Under the pieces are notes generated by a model. It was not told the DNA's origin. It searched no databases and saw only the letters and a list, made by a program, of their open reading frames with translations. Both the position numbers and the translations under genes were made by a program. This document shows positions 24,960 through 33,661 of a stretch of 64,000 nucleotides of DNA, piece by piece. Each line of letters begins with the position of its first letter. The first letter of the stretch is position 1. Origin of the DNA: an uncultured Verrucomicrobiota bacterium (lineage in GTDB: Bacteria; Verrucomicrobiota; Verrucomicrobiia; Opitutales; Opitutaceae); the NCBI GenBank assembly GCA_903898675.1, contig CAIUGM010000004.1:1-64000 (forward strand), written 5' to 3'.

Positions 24960-26083
24960 AGCGCCTTTTCGTAGAGCCGCAGGGTTTGCGCGCGCCAGCC
25001 CCCGATCCGCTCGATCAGCGCGATGGTCTCGTGATTGTCCTCCAGGATCCACGAGAACTCCATCTGCCGCAGGTGGGGCGCCCGGATTAGCAGCTGATGA
25101 TAGCGCCGGATGAAAAGGATCGGCAGCCCCATGCGCCGCGATTCCTTGCGCACGCCCAGCAGGAAGAGCCGCAGGCCGGTCACGCGCTTGCGCTGCGTGA
25201 GCAGCGCCCACCAGCCCAGGGGCCACAACCGGCCGCCGATGCGCTGGATGATCTCGTTCATGTTGGGAATCGCCACCATCATGCCGAGGGGTTCCCCGTC
25301 GCGTTCCGCGAACAGGATGAGCTCGGGATCGATGAACAGCCGGTAAGCCGAGGCATACTTCAGGAATTCCGCCTGCGTGATCGGCTGTGCGCCCCAGTTG
25401 TCCCGCCAGGCCTCGGCAAAGATCCGCGCCATCCGGCCCGCCTCGGCGGGCAGGTCGCGCATGTTAAGCGGGCGCACCGTCACCCCCTGGGCCGCCCGGT
25501 CCGCCACGGCACACATGCGGTCGAACGGCTCGGACTTGAAATCGGCGGCGCCGAGCCGGAAGACGAACAGGTCCTTCGCCTTGCCGTAGGCCGCCGCCTC
25601 CAGCAGGCCCCGGTAGTACGGCGGCGTGTAGCCCATGCCCGCCATCGGGGCATGCTCAAAGCCGTCGAGCAAAATGCCGGCCTCGTCCTGCACGCTGAAA
25701 TTGGCCGGACCCCGCGCCACCTTGAGGCCCTGGTCCCGCAGCCAGACCTCCGCCGCACCCAGGAGCGCGGCGGCCGTGGCCGGATCGTTCTCGCATTCAA
25801 AGAAACCAAAAAAGCCCGCGCCGTCCGCGTGCGCGGCGAGATGACGCCGGTTGTGCAGGGCGGCGATCCGCCCCACCGGCTCGGCCCCGCGGTAGGCGAG
25901 GAAGAACTCGCCGGTGGAGTGCTGGAAAAAATCGCCCTTCGCCGGATCCAGTTGCGGCCGCACGTCCTCCAGGAGCGGCGGCACCCAGGCCGGCAGCCCG
26001 CGGTAGAACCGCGCCGGCAGCCGCAAAAAAACCTCCCGCGCCGACCGGTCCCGCACCGGCACAATCCGCACCGGCCCGCTCAT
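24956..26083 (-). CDS. GNAT-fold acyltransferase-like protein, candidate ceramide synthase
   Basis: A 375-residue protein with an N-terminal domain (FLRLPARFYRGLPAWVPPLL, FFECENDPA) and a C-terminal GNAT-like half (ILFAERDGEPLGMMVAIPN, FSWILEDN). It belongs to a widespread family often annotated only as GNAT or hypothetical, which to my recollection includes the bacterial ceramide synthase of Caulobacter. I could not check that. Its position between the sphingoid-base synthase and the Aur1-like gene, with ATGA overlaps on both sides, strongly suggests the N-acylation step from sphingoid base to (dihydro)ceramide. Cytoplasmic; no signal or transmembrane helix seen. Confidence 0.6.
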   Translation of the reverse strand: MSGPVRIVPVRDRSAREVFLRLPARFYRGLPAWVPPLLEDVRPQLDPAKGDFFQHSTGEFFLAYRGAEPVGRIAALHNRRHLAAHADGAGFFGFFECENDPATAAALLGAAEVWLRDQGLKVARGPANFSVQDEAGILLDGFEHAPMAGMGYTPPYYRGLLEAAAYGKAKDLFVFRLGAADFKSEPFDRMCAVADRAAQGVTVRPLNMRDLPAEAGRMARIFAEAWRDNWGAQPITQAEFLKYASAYRLFIDPELILFAERDGEPLGMMVAIPNMNEIIQRIGGRLWPLGWWALLTQRKRVTGLRLFLLGVRKESRRMGLPILFIRRYHQLLIRAPHLRQMEFSWILEDNHETIALIERIGGWRAQTLRLYEKAL

Positions 26084-29000
26084 ACGCGCGCCTCCCGCCC
26101 CTGGGCCATGATCTCGGCCAGGGCGTCGGCCGTCGCCCGCAATTGCCCCTCGGTGTGTTCCGCCGTGACGAAGAAACGCAGGCGGGCCTTCCCCTCCTCC
26201 ACCGCGGGATGGAAGATCGGTTGCACGTTGATGCCGCGCCGGCCGAGGGCCTGGCTCACATGCAGGGCCAGATCGGACGAACCCGTCACGCAGGGCACCA
26301 CGGCAGAGTGCCGGCTCAAGCCGGTGTCGAGGCCGCGCGCCCGGCACAGCTCGCGAAAATAATCGCTGCGTGCCTGCAGGCGTTGCGGCAGCTCCGGGTG
26401 GGCCGCGAGGAGCCTGAGCGCGGCCAGGGCCGCGGCCGCATTGGCCGGCGGCAGGCCCACGCTGTAAATGAAACCGGGCAGCGTGTAGCGCAGGTAATCG
26501 ATCAGCGCCCCCTCGCCCGCCACGTAGCCGCCGCAACTCGCCAGGGTTTTCGAGAGCGTCCCCATCCACAGGTCCACGGCCGCGCGCGGCGTGCGAAAAT
26601 GCTCCCCGGCTCCGCGCCCGGCCGCCCCGAGCACCCCCAGCGAGTGCGCCTCGTCGACGAGGAGCATCGCGTCATGCCGCTCCTTCAGCGCAATCAACTC
26701 GTCCAAGGGCGCGAGGTCGCCGTCCATGCTGTAGACGCCCTCGATGGCGATCAGCACCCGGCGCGCCTTCCATCGCTCGGCTTCGAGCAGCCGGGCGAGC
26801 GCCGCGACATCGTTGTGCGGAAAGGACAACCGGCGCGCCCCCGAAAGACGCGCCCCGCTCACGATGCAGTCATGCGCGAGGCTGTCGTGGATGACGAGGT
26901 CCTCCGGCCCGAACAGGTGACCGATCAGGGTGACGTTGGTCGCGTGCCCGCTGACCAGGGTGAGGGCGTCGTCACAGCCGAGGAAATCCGCGAGCGCGCG
27001 TTCCAACTCGCCGTGCAACGGCCGCTCGCCCGACGCCACCCGGCTCGCCGAGGCCGAGGTGCCGTAGGACTGCACCGCGTCCGCCGCCGCCCGGTTGACC
27101 GCCGGATGACCCGCGAGACCGAGGTAATTGTAGGAGGAGAAATTGATAAACTCCCGGCCCGCCATCCGTGTGGTCGCGCCCGCCACACCCTCATGCTGCT
27201 GAAAATACGGCATCGTGAAACCCGCCGCCGTCAGGGCGGCCTTGCGGGCGGCGAGCTCCTTCACTTCGGGCCAGGCCGCCGCGCCCGGCCGGGCCTCGGC
27301 CACGGCGCCCAGCACCCGCGCCGCCACGCCCCGCCATTGCGCCACGAGCGCGCCTTGCGCATCGCGCAGGTCGAAATCCCCCCGCAACCGGTCCGCCGTG
27401 GTTTCGCTGAGACGGCCCGTGCAGGACAAATCCCCCGCCGTCGGCCACGGTGCCAACTGACGGAATTCGGCAAAACCCGTCGCAATCGCCGACTCGCCGC
27501 GCGTTACCGCCAGCCAGTAAAGCGCCAGTTGCAGCATCCCGTCGATCAGCACCACGGGATCAGCCCGGCCCGCAATCCGCCCGCTCACCTGGGTCGCGCC
27601 CACGTCGGGAACCTCCGCCAGCGCCTGCAGCGAGGGTCCGTGAAAACCAAATTCGTCGTAGAATTGCCCGAGCGTGAGCCGGCCGCGCACCAGCGGTTCC
27701 CCGGCGAGGATCGCCAAAGGCCCGGTGGCGGCTTCCACCGCCCCGCTGGCGAGCACGGCTCCCCCGGTGCGCAAAACAAATCCGCCCGCGGCGTCGTCCA
27801 CGCGCTCCACGGTGACGCCAACGGCCGGCACTTCACCCGGCGCCAACACCTGGCCGCGCACCAGACGCACCGGCACGGGCCGTTCCATCAGCGCCACGGT
27901 GACCAGCGCCGCGAGCGGCAGCAGGGCGCGCCCACCGGGGCGGTGTTCCGGCAGCCAGGCATGCGTGGGGGCCGCAAACGTATGGCTGACCACGGGGGCC
28001 GGGGCGGGGGGCGCGGCCTGCTCCAGGAACGCCGCAAGTTCCCGCACGGTCAGGGCGGGGGTAAAAAGCGAACGGGGCGGAGTGAGGCCAGGCAATTTGT
28101 GGCCGAGCACGGTGATCAGCTCCAGGGTGGTCAGTGAATCGAAGCCCAGGTCAGCGAAAAATCGCTGGCCGGGTCGCACTTCCGTGGCCTCTCGCGCCGT
28201 AACTTCCGCGATGGCCGCGATCAGGAAATCCATGCGGCGCGACGAACCCGGAGCGGCGACCGCCGGTGGCAGCCCGGGCCGCGGCGCCGCGGGAACCGCC
28301 CGCCGCGTCAGGCTCTCGTCGATCAGCCAGAAGGGCCGGGTCACCAGCGGCGAAGGCGGCAGCGTGACGAGCCGGCCCCCGGTCGTCCCGCCGCCCGCCG
28401 GCACCGGGGGGATTTCGCCCCGACCCAAGGCTTCGCGGGCGACGGCGAGGCGCGTGAGCAAGTCTGCGGTGGAAGCCCCCAGCACGACCACTTGCACCGG
28501 CTCGCGCCGCCGTTGCGCGAGCGTGAAAGCCACGTCCTCAACCGGGGCCGGGGTCGCCCGCAGGGCCGCGACCAGTTCCCCGCAATAGGCCGCGAGCAAT
28601 TCGACGTTCGGCGCCGAGAGTTCGCAACGCCAGGGGCCGGCGGACGGCGCCGCGGGGCGCCCGGCCGCCGGGGGCGCCTCTTCCAGGACCACATGCACAT
28701 TGGTGCCGCCAAAACCAAAGGCGCTGACGCCCGCGCGCCGCAACGTTCCCGCCGGACTCGTCCACGCTTCGGCTTGGGTCGGCACGCGCAACCAGGCCGC
28801 GGCACCGGCAAACTCCGCGCGCAGCCCGCCGGCCAGCGGCTGCGGCGGAATGACGCCGTCGCGCACGGCCAGCACCGCCTTGAGGAGCGAGGCCATGCCC
28901 GCCGACGCGAGCCCGTGGCCGATGTTGGCCTTGATGGAGGTGACGGGCACCGGCTCACGCACATGCGGGCCGAAGACCTTCGTCAGCGCCTCAAGCTCGA

Positions 29001-30036
29001 TGCGGTCGCCGGCCTGCGTCGCGGTGGCATGCGCCTCAAGCAGGCCGACCGTGCCGGGGTCGAACCCGGCCGCCTGCCAGGCCTGCGCGATCGCCGCACC
29101 CTGCCCGGCGGCCTGCGGCGTCAACGGACCCGCCCCGCCGCCGTCGTTGTTCATCGCGATGCCGCGGATCACCGCGACGATGCGATCACCGTCGCGCTGC
29201 GCGTCGGCCAGCCGCTTGAGCACGACCGCGCCGACGCCCTCGCCGAGGACAAAGCCGTCCGCCTCCGCCTGGAACGGCCGGCATGAGTCGGTGAAAGACA
29301 GCGCGCCGATCCGGCTGAAACACACCATCATGATCGGATCAAGCTGCACATAGACGCCGCCCACGAGCGCCGCGTCCACGGTGCCGGCGCGCAGGTGCAG
29401 GACGGCCTCGTGCAGGGCCGCCAGCGCGGAGCTGCAAGCGGTGTCGAGCGCGAAGGCCGGCCCCGTGAAATCGAAGGCCTGGCTCACGTTGGCCGCGATC
29501 ATGTTGAGCTGCTGGCCGACGATCGAATAGGCCTGGATAGGCGCGAGGGCCGCCGTGAGCTCCGCAAGCTGCGCCGCAGTCAGCGGGGGCGCGATCCCGC
29601 TGCGACCCTGGGCGTCCAGGGGGATGTTCACCGCCCCCGCCACCAGCGTGCGGTGGTCCGAACTGCTCGCGCCCACATATACGCCGACGCGCCCGCCGGC
29701 GAGGCGGCGGCTCGCGTAGCCCGCGTCCTCCAGCGCCTGCCGGGAGATTTCCAGCATCAGCCGCTGCTGCGGATCCATGACCTTCGCGCGCTTGGGGGAT
29801 AAGCCGAAGAACTCCGGGGCAAACCGGTCGATGTCATCCATGAACGCCGCGGCTTGCGCCGGCGTGCGGTTGGCCAGGCGCAGGTTTGGACTGTAAACCA
29901 GCGAGTGATCCCAACGCCGGCCGGGCACCGGCCCCGCCTGCACCGCCCCGGCCAGGATCATTCGCTGAAAAGCCGGGGCGTCGGCCGCGCCGGGAAAACG
30001 GGCTCCCACGCCGAGAATTGCCACCGGTTCATGCAT
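26080..30036 (-). CDS. KS-ACP-DH-alpha-oxoamine synthase megasynthase (sphingoid base synthase-like)
   Basis: A 1318-residue fusion. Domains: ketosynthase 1 to about 455 (Cys201 in DTACSSA, His336 in EAHATATQ, His374 in NIGHG); carrier protein about 600-675 (Ser634 in GFDSLTTLEL); dehydratase-like double hot-dog about 685-910 (His698 in HRPGGRALLP, Asp832 and Gln836 in IDGMLQ); PLP-dependent alpha-oxoamine synthase about 935-1318 (DEAHSLGVLG, Lys1163 in LSKTLAS). All catalytic residues of these four domains are visible. There is no acyltransferase, ketoreductase or enoylreductase domain, so malonyl loading must come in trans. The last domain condenses an acyl thioester with an amino acid, as serine palmitoyltransferase does. 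Start ATG 30,036 preferred over 30,090. Confidence 0.9.
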   Translation of the reverse strand: MHEPVAILGVGARFPGAADAPAFQRMILAGAVQAGPVPGRRWDHSLVYSPNLRLANRTPAQAAAFMDDIDRFAPEFFGLSPKRAKVMDPQQRLMLEISRQALEDAGYASRRLAGGRVGVYVGASSSDHRTLVAGAVNIPLDAQGRSGIAPPLTAAQLAELTAALAPIQAYSIVGQQLNMIAANVSQAFDFTGPAFALDTACSSALAALHEAVLHLRAGTVDAALVGGVYVQLDPIMMVCFSRIGALSFTDSCRPFQAEADGFVLGEGVGAVVLKRLADAQRDGDRIVAVIRGIAMNNDGGGAGPLTPQAAGQGAAIAQAWQAAGFDPGTVGLLEAHATATQAGDRIELEALTKVFGPHVREPVPVTSIKANIGHGLASAGMASLLKAVLAVRDGVIPPQPLAGGLRAEFAGAAAWLRVPTQAEAWTSPAGTLRRAGVSAFGFGGTNVHVVLEEAPPAAGRPAAPSAGPWRCELSAPNVELLAAYCGELVAALRATPAPVEDVAFTLAQRRREPVQVVVLGASTADLLTRLAVAREALGRGEIPPVPAGGGTTGGRLVTLPPSPLVTRPFWLIDESLTRRAVPAAPRPGLPPAVAAPGSSRRMDFLIAAIAEVTAREATEVRPGQRFFADLGFDSLTTLELITVLGHKLPGLTPPRSLFTPALTVRELAAFLEQAAPPAPAPVVSHTFAAPTHAWLPEHRPGGRALLPLAALVTVALMERPVPVRLVRGQVLAPGEVPAVGVTVERVDDAAGGFVLRTGGAVLASGAVEAATGPLAILAGEPLVRGRLTLGQFYDEFGFHGPSLQALAEVPDVGATQVSGRIAGRADPVVLIDGMLQLALYWLAVTRGESAIATGFAEFRQLAPWPTAGDLSCTGRLSETTADRLRGDFDLRDAQGALVAQWRGVAARVLGAVAEARPGAAAWPEVKELAARKAALTAAGFTMPYFQQHEGVAGATTRMAGREFINFSSYNYLGLAGHPAVNRAAADAVQSYGTSASASRVASGERPLHGELERALADFLGCDDALTLVSGHATNVTLIGHLFGPEDLVIHDSLAHDCIVSGARLSGARRLSFPHNDVAALARLLEAERWKARRVLIAIEGVYSMDGDLAPLDELIALKERHDAMLLVDEAHSLGVLGAAGRGAGEHFRTPRAAVDLWMGTLSKTLASCGGYVAGEGALIDYLRYTLPGFIYSVGLPPANAAAALAALRLLAAHPELPQRLQARSDYFRELCRARGLDTGLSRHSAVVPCVTGSSDLALHVSQALGRRGINVQPIFHPAVEEGKARLRFFVTAEHTEGQLRATADALAEIMAQGREARV

Positions 30037-30174
30037 GAATATTGAAACTAATAACCGGGGCGAAGGCCCACCACGGCAAGCGATTTCCAACAGCCGCGGG
30101 GAACACCGCCAGTTGACGCGGCGCCTTTCTTTGTGCCACGCTCGCCCGCACGGACGCTCCGCCGCGTTTCCCCG

Positions 30175-31005
30175 ATGACTTTACAAGATCAACACGTGCT
30201 CATTACCGGCGGATCCAGCGGCATCGGCTTGGAATTGGGCCGGCAAGCCGCGGCCGCCGGGGCCCGGGTGAGCCTCGTCGCCCGTGATTCGGCCAAGCTC
30301 GCCGCGGCGCGCGCCGCCATCCACGCGGCTCAGCCCGCGGCCGCCGACGTGGTGATCGTGTCCGCTGATGTCGCGATCGAGGCGGAAATTCTGGCCGCGC
30401 TGCAGGCGGCGGAGCGGGTGCACGGCCCGGTGGACGTCCTCATCACCTCGGCCGGCATCGCCCGCCCGGGTTATTTCGAGGAAGTTCCCGTGGCCGTCTT
30501 CGAGCGCACAATGGCGGTGAACTATTTTGGGACCCTGTATCCCCTCAAGGCCGTCGTGCCGGGCATGCGCCGGCGCGGCCGCGGTGCCGTGGTGCTCATT
30601 TCCTCCGGGGCCGGCCTGGTCGGGCTCTTCGGCTACACGCCCTACGCCCCGAGCAAGTTCGCCCTCCGCGGCCTCGCCGAGGCCCTGCGCGGCGAGCTGA
30701 AGTCAACCGGCGTGAGCGTGACGATTGTCTATCCGCCGGACACCGACACTCCGCAGCTCGTCGAGGAGAATCTTACCAAGCCGGTGGAGACCAAGGCCCT
30801 CACCGCGGGCGGCGGCCTCTGGACCGCCGAGGCGGTGGCCCGGGTGACGCTCGCCGGCGTGCAGCGCGGCCGATTTGCCATTACTCCGGGGTTCCAGCTC
30901 ACCGCCCTCGCCTGGCTGCACAGTGTGATCGCGCCGGTGCTCAACTGGAGTTTCGACCGCATCGCCCGCAAGGCGCGGCGCGGCGCGGCGACCGGATCCC
31001 CATGA
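30175..31005 (+). CDS. SDR, probable 3-ketosphinganine reductase
   Basis: A 276-residue short-chain dehydrogenase. The NADP site is TGGSSGIG and the catalytic Tyr/Lys are in YTPYAPSKFALRG. It carries the YPPDTDTPQ stretch characteristic of 3-ketodihydrosphingosine reductases (human KDSR, yeast Tsc10), with a C-terminal hydrophobic segment. Start ATG 30,175 fits the Rossmann-fold N-terminus; ATG 30,133 would only add 14 residues of unusual composition. It diverges from the megasynthase gene across 138 bp and supplies the expected next step, reduction of the 3-keto group. Its stop overlaps the CDP-alcohol phosphotransferase start (ATGA). Confidence 0.83.
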   Translation: MTLQDQHVLITGGSSGIGLELGRQAAAAGARVSLVARDSAKLAAARAAIHAAQPAAADVVIVSADVAIEAEILAALQAAERVHGPVDVLITSAGIARPGYFEEVPVAVFERTMAVNYFGTLYPLKAVVPGMRRRGRGAVVLISSGAGLVGLFGYTPYAPSKFALRGLAEALRGELKSTGVSVTIVYPPDTDTPQLVEENLTKPVETKALTAGGGLWTAEAVARVTLAGVQRGRFAITPGFQLTALAWLHSVIAPVLNWSFDRIARKARRGAATGSP

Positions 31006-31730
31006 GCGCTTTCGATGCGTGGGCCGGGCTGGCCCTGCCGGTCGTCTGCGCCCTGCTGGTGATGGTGGCGGCGCTCTCGGCTCCGCACGAACGCCACGCC
31101 CGCGTCACCCGCGAGGGCGGCACGGCGTTTCTGGGCGAAAATATCATGCACCGGGGCTACGCCTGGGTGGACCGGCTGGCGCGCCTCGCCCTGCGCCTCG
31201 GGCTGGGACCGAATACCGTCTCCTGGCTTTCCCTTCTCCTGGGACTGGCGGCGGGGTTCGGACTCGCGGGCGGACACTTCGGCCTGGCCGCCTGGCTGCT
31301 GGCCCTGAGCGGCCTGGGCGACGGCATGGACGGGGCGATGGCCCGGCGGCAGGGCGGCGGCTCCCGCGGGGGTGCCGTCCTCGACTCGGCGCTCGACCGC
31401 TACGTGGAATTTTTCTGCTTCGCCGGCCTGGTCTGGTTTTTTCGTGGAACGGCCGCGCTGCAACTGCTCACGCTGGCCGCGCTCCTCGGCAGTTTCATGA
31501 TCACCTACTCGACGGCGAAGGCCGAGGCCCTGCAGGTCACCCCGCCCCGCGGCTGGATGAAGCGCGCCGAGCGGATCGTCTGGCTCGTCGCGGGCACCGC
31601 CCTCGCGGCGGCCCTGCCGCTGGGCGGATATCCGGGTCACCTCGTGCTCGTCGGGGTGCTGGCCGTGATCGCCCTCTTCGCCAACCTGTCGGCCATCCTG
31701 CGGCTGCACGCGCTGAGCCGGGCGGCGTGA
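31002..31730 (+). CDS. CDP-alcohol phosphatidyltransferase, candidate phosphatidylinositol-phosphate synthase
   Basis: A 242-residue polytopic enzyme with a fully canonical motif D107-x2-D110-G111-x2-A114-R115-x8-G124-x3-D128-x3-D132. Known family reaction: transfer of a phosphatidyl or phospho-alcohol group from a CDP substrate. The gene is coupled to the ketosphinganine reductase and lies close to inositol-3-phosphate synthase. In Bacteroides a similar neighbourhood encodes phosphatidylinositol-phosphate synthase, which feeds inositol-phosphoceramide synthesis. That role is inferred here; no phosphatidylinositol-phosphate phosphatase was recognised in the window. Confidence 0.8.
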   Translation: MSAFDAWAGLALPVVCALLVMVAALSAPHERHARVTREGGTAFLGENIMHRGYAWVDRLARLALRLGLGPNTVSWLSLLLGLAAGFGLAGGHFGLAAWLLALSGLGDGMDGAMARRQGGGSRGGAVLDSALDRYVEFFCFAGLVWFFRGTAALQLLTLAALLGSFMITYSTAKAEALQVTPPRGWMKRAERIVWLVAGTALAAALPLGGYPGHLVLVGVLAVIALFANLSAILRLHALSRAA

Positions 31731-32380
31731 TTGACCCGGAGCCCGCCCGCATGTCGCTCGTCCACACCTGGGATTATTGCCGCCGCCAGGGCCGCGTGCT
31801 GGTGCGTCACCTGCGCTACGCCGACGCCGCCTGGAGCGAGTCCGGCCGGCGCGCGCGCGCCGAGGCGCTGGCCACGCTGTTCCGCACGGTCAACGCCTGG
31901 CTGCGCGAGAGCGGCGCCGAGCATTGGATCTGCTACGGCACCCTCCTCGGCTGGTGGCGGGAAAAACAAATCCTGCCGCATGACCGGGACGTGGATTTTG
32001 CCGCGCCTGGCCCTGCCTTTGCCCAGTTGAAGGCCGCCGCCGGGCGGCTGCCCCGGGGCTTTGTGCTGCACGACACCTCGCACCGGCACGGCGGCCCCAA
32101 GCTCTATGTCAGTTTCCGGGGCTGGGAAGCGGACATCTACTTTCTGGCGGAACACGAGGGTAAGCTCAGCACAATCCTACGCAGCCCCAATCCCGGCGAC
32201 ACCGCCCCGTTTCCCCGCGAGTGGTTTTACCCGGCGCGCACGGTGGATTTCCTCGGCGAACCAACGCAGGTGCCGGCCGAGCCGGAATCGTACCTGAAGC
32301 ACACCTACGGCTACACGGGACCGGACGCGGAGCTGGACCCGGTCACGCGTTATTTCCGCCCGGTCAGGCGCCGCGAATGA
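31727..32380 (+). CDS. LicD/fukutin-family phospho-group transferase
   Basis: A 217-residue LicD-domain protein. The diagnostic block [22 protein letters not shown] holds the metal-binding DxD-type residues, and a second conserved part is [14 protein letters not shown]. LicD moves phosphocholine from CDP-choline to cell-surface sugars. Because CMP-AEP should be made by this organism, AEP is a plausible group here (inference). GTG 31,727 overlaps the previous stop by four bases and is preferred; ATG 31,751 is the alternative. The 3' end overlaps the convergent inositol-phosphate synthase by 17 bases. Confidence 0.83.
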   Translation: MIDPEPARMSLVHTWDYCRRQGRVLVRHLRYADAAWSESGRRARAEALATLFRTVNAWLRESGAEHWICYGTLLGWWREKQILPHDRDVDFAAPGPAFAQLKAAAGRLPRGFVLHDTSHRHGGPKLYVSFRGWEADIYFLAEHEGKLSTILRSPNPGDTAPFPREWFYPARTVDFLGEPTQVPAEPESYLKHTYGYTGPDAELDPVTRYFRPVRRRE

Positions 32381-33473
32381 AAGCCCCCATGCGTTCCCGC
32401 GCCTCGTGGTCGGGGTACTGGACCGGCGGCGACTTCATCAAATAACTCGAGGGACCGTCAAGCTGGCCGGCCAGCCCGCGGTCCAGTGCGAGCTTGATGC
32501 AGCGGACCGCATCGATCACCACCCCGGCTGAGTTGGGCGAGTCCCAGACCTCGAGCTTCACCTCGCACTTCAGGGGCACGTTGCCGAAGGTCGTTCCCTC
32601 CATGTAAATGTGGCACCACTTGCGGTCCTGCAGCCAGGGCACGTAATCGCTCGGGCCCACGTGCACGTTCTCGGCCGGCAGCGGCGCGCCGAGCTGGCTG
32701 GTCACGGCGTTGGTCTTGGAGATTTTCTTGGATTCAAGCCGCTCGCGCTCGAGCATGTTGAGGAAGTCGGTGTTGCCGCCGAAATTGAGCTGGTAGGTCT
32801 TGTCGAGGCGCACGCCGCGCTCGTGAAACAGGTTCACCAGCGCCCGGTGCGTGATGGTGGCGCCGACCTGGGACTTGATGTCATCGCCGATGATCGGGAG
32901 CCCGCGGTCCTTGAAGCGCTGCTGCCACTGCGGCTGGGAGGCAATGAACACCGGGATGCAATTGACCAGGCCGCAGCCGGCCGCCAGCACCTGCTCGACA
33001 TACCACCGGCTCGCTTGCTCCGAACCCACCGGCAGGTAATTCACCACGACGTCCGTGCCGGTCTCCCGGAGAATGCGCGCCACGTCGACGGCCGGACCGG
33101 AGTCCTCAGTGATCCGCTCGCGCAGGTATTTGCCGAGCCCGTCGAGCGTGGGGCCGCGCTGCACGGTGACGCCGGTGGCGGGGACCGTTGCAAACTGGAT
33201 CGTGTTGTTCGGGGCGGCGACAATGGCCTCGGCCAGGTCCTTGCCGACCTTGTTCGCGTCTACGTCAAAGGCCGCGCTGAACTCGACGTCGCCGACATGG
33301 TAGCCGCCCAGGTTGACGTGCATGAGTCCGGGCACCGCCTCCCCCTCGGGAGCCGCGCGGTAAAAGTGGACGCCCTGCACCAGGGCAGAGGCGCAATTGC
33401 CCACGCCGATCAGGGCGACCCGGATTTTGCGCCGTCCGGAGGGGGACGGCACAGGTGAGGAAACAGAAGCCAT
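32364..33473 (-). CDS. ino1: Inositol-3-phosphate synthase
   Basis: A 369-residue NAD-dependent myo-inositol-1-phosphate synthase of the short bacterial/archaeal type. The dinucleotide site is [16 protein letters not shown] and conserved active-site stretches are [16 protein letters not shown] and [14 protein letters not shown]. It turns glucose 6-phosphate into inositol 3-phosphate, the head-group precursor for inositol lipids. ATG 33,473 precedes the NAD site by a normal distance; ATG 33,527 would add a low-complexity tail. Transcribed toward the sphingolipid genes, it supplies the inositol expected for phosphatidylinositol and inositol-phosphoceramide. An osmolyte role is possible but less likely here. 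Confidence 0.92.
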   Translation of the reverse strand: MASVSSPVPSPSGRRKIRVALIGVGNCASALVQGVHFYRAAPEGEAVPGLMHVNLGGYHVGDVEFSAAFDVDANKVGKDLAEAIVAAPNNTIQFATVPATGVTVQRGPTLDGLGKYLRERITEDSGPAVDVARILRETGTDVVVNYLPVGSEQASRWYVEQVLAAGCGLVNCIPVFIASQPQWQQRFKDRGLPIIGDDIKSQVGATITHRALVNLFHERGVRLDKTYQLNFGGNTDFLNMLERERLESKKISKTNAVTSQLGAPLPAENVHVGPSDYVPWLQDRKWCHIYMEGTTFGNVPLKCEVKLEVWDSPNSAGVVIDAVRCIKLALDRGLAGQLDGPSSYLMKSPPVQYPDHEARERMGAFIRGA

Positions 33474-33532
33474 GGGTGAAGGGGGAAAGATCCCGGTGAG
33501 CGTGCTGGCCACCCGCTCGCCCATCAAGCGCC

Positions 33533-33545
33533 TAATGGTCCATTA
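33533..33545. promoter_or_regulatory. Perfect palindrome upstream of inositol-phosphate synthase
   Basis: TAATGG-T-CCATTA has 6-bp arms and lies 60 bases before the ATG of ino1, in the 188-bp gap that separates the lipid locus from the GH3 gene. Position fits an operator or part of a promoter. No other gene signal was seen in 33,474-33,661. Confidence 0.35.
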
Positions 33546-33661
33546 TGTAGCGCTCCCTCACAACCTGTGCGGCGAGTTCGTCGCCCCGTCCGTGGGTGGC
33601 GGCTTCGGGCCGACCCAACGCGGATCTCTCAATCTAGAACTTACGCCTGTCGGCCCAAGGC

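Noticed and set aside
26080-30036. Ordinary polyketide antibiotic cluster
   Set aside because: Only one module, no acyltransferase or thioesterase domain, and the flanking genes are ketosphinganine-reductase, GNAT and Aur1-like.
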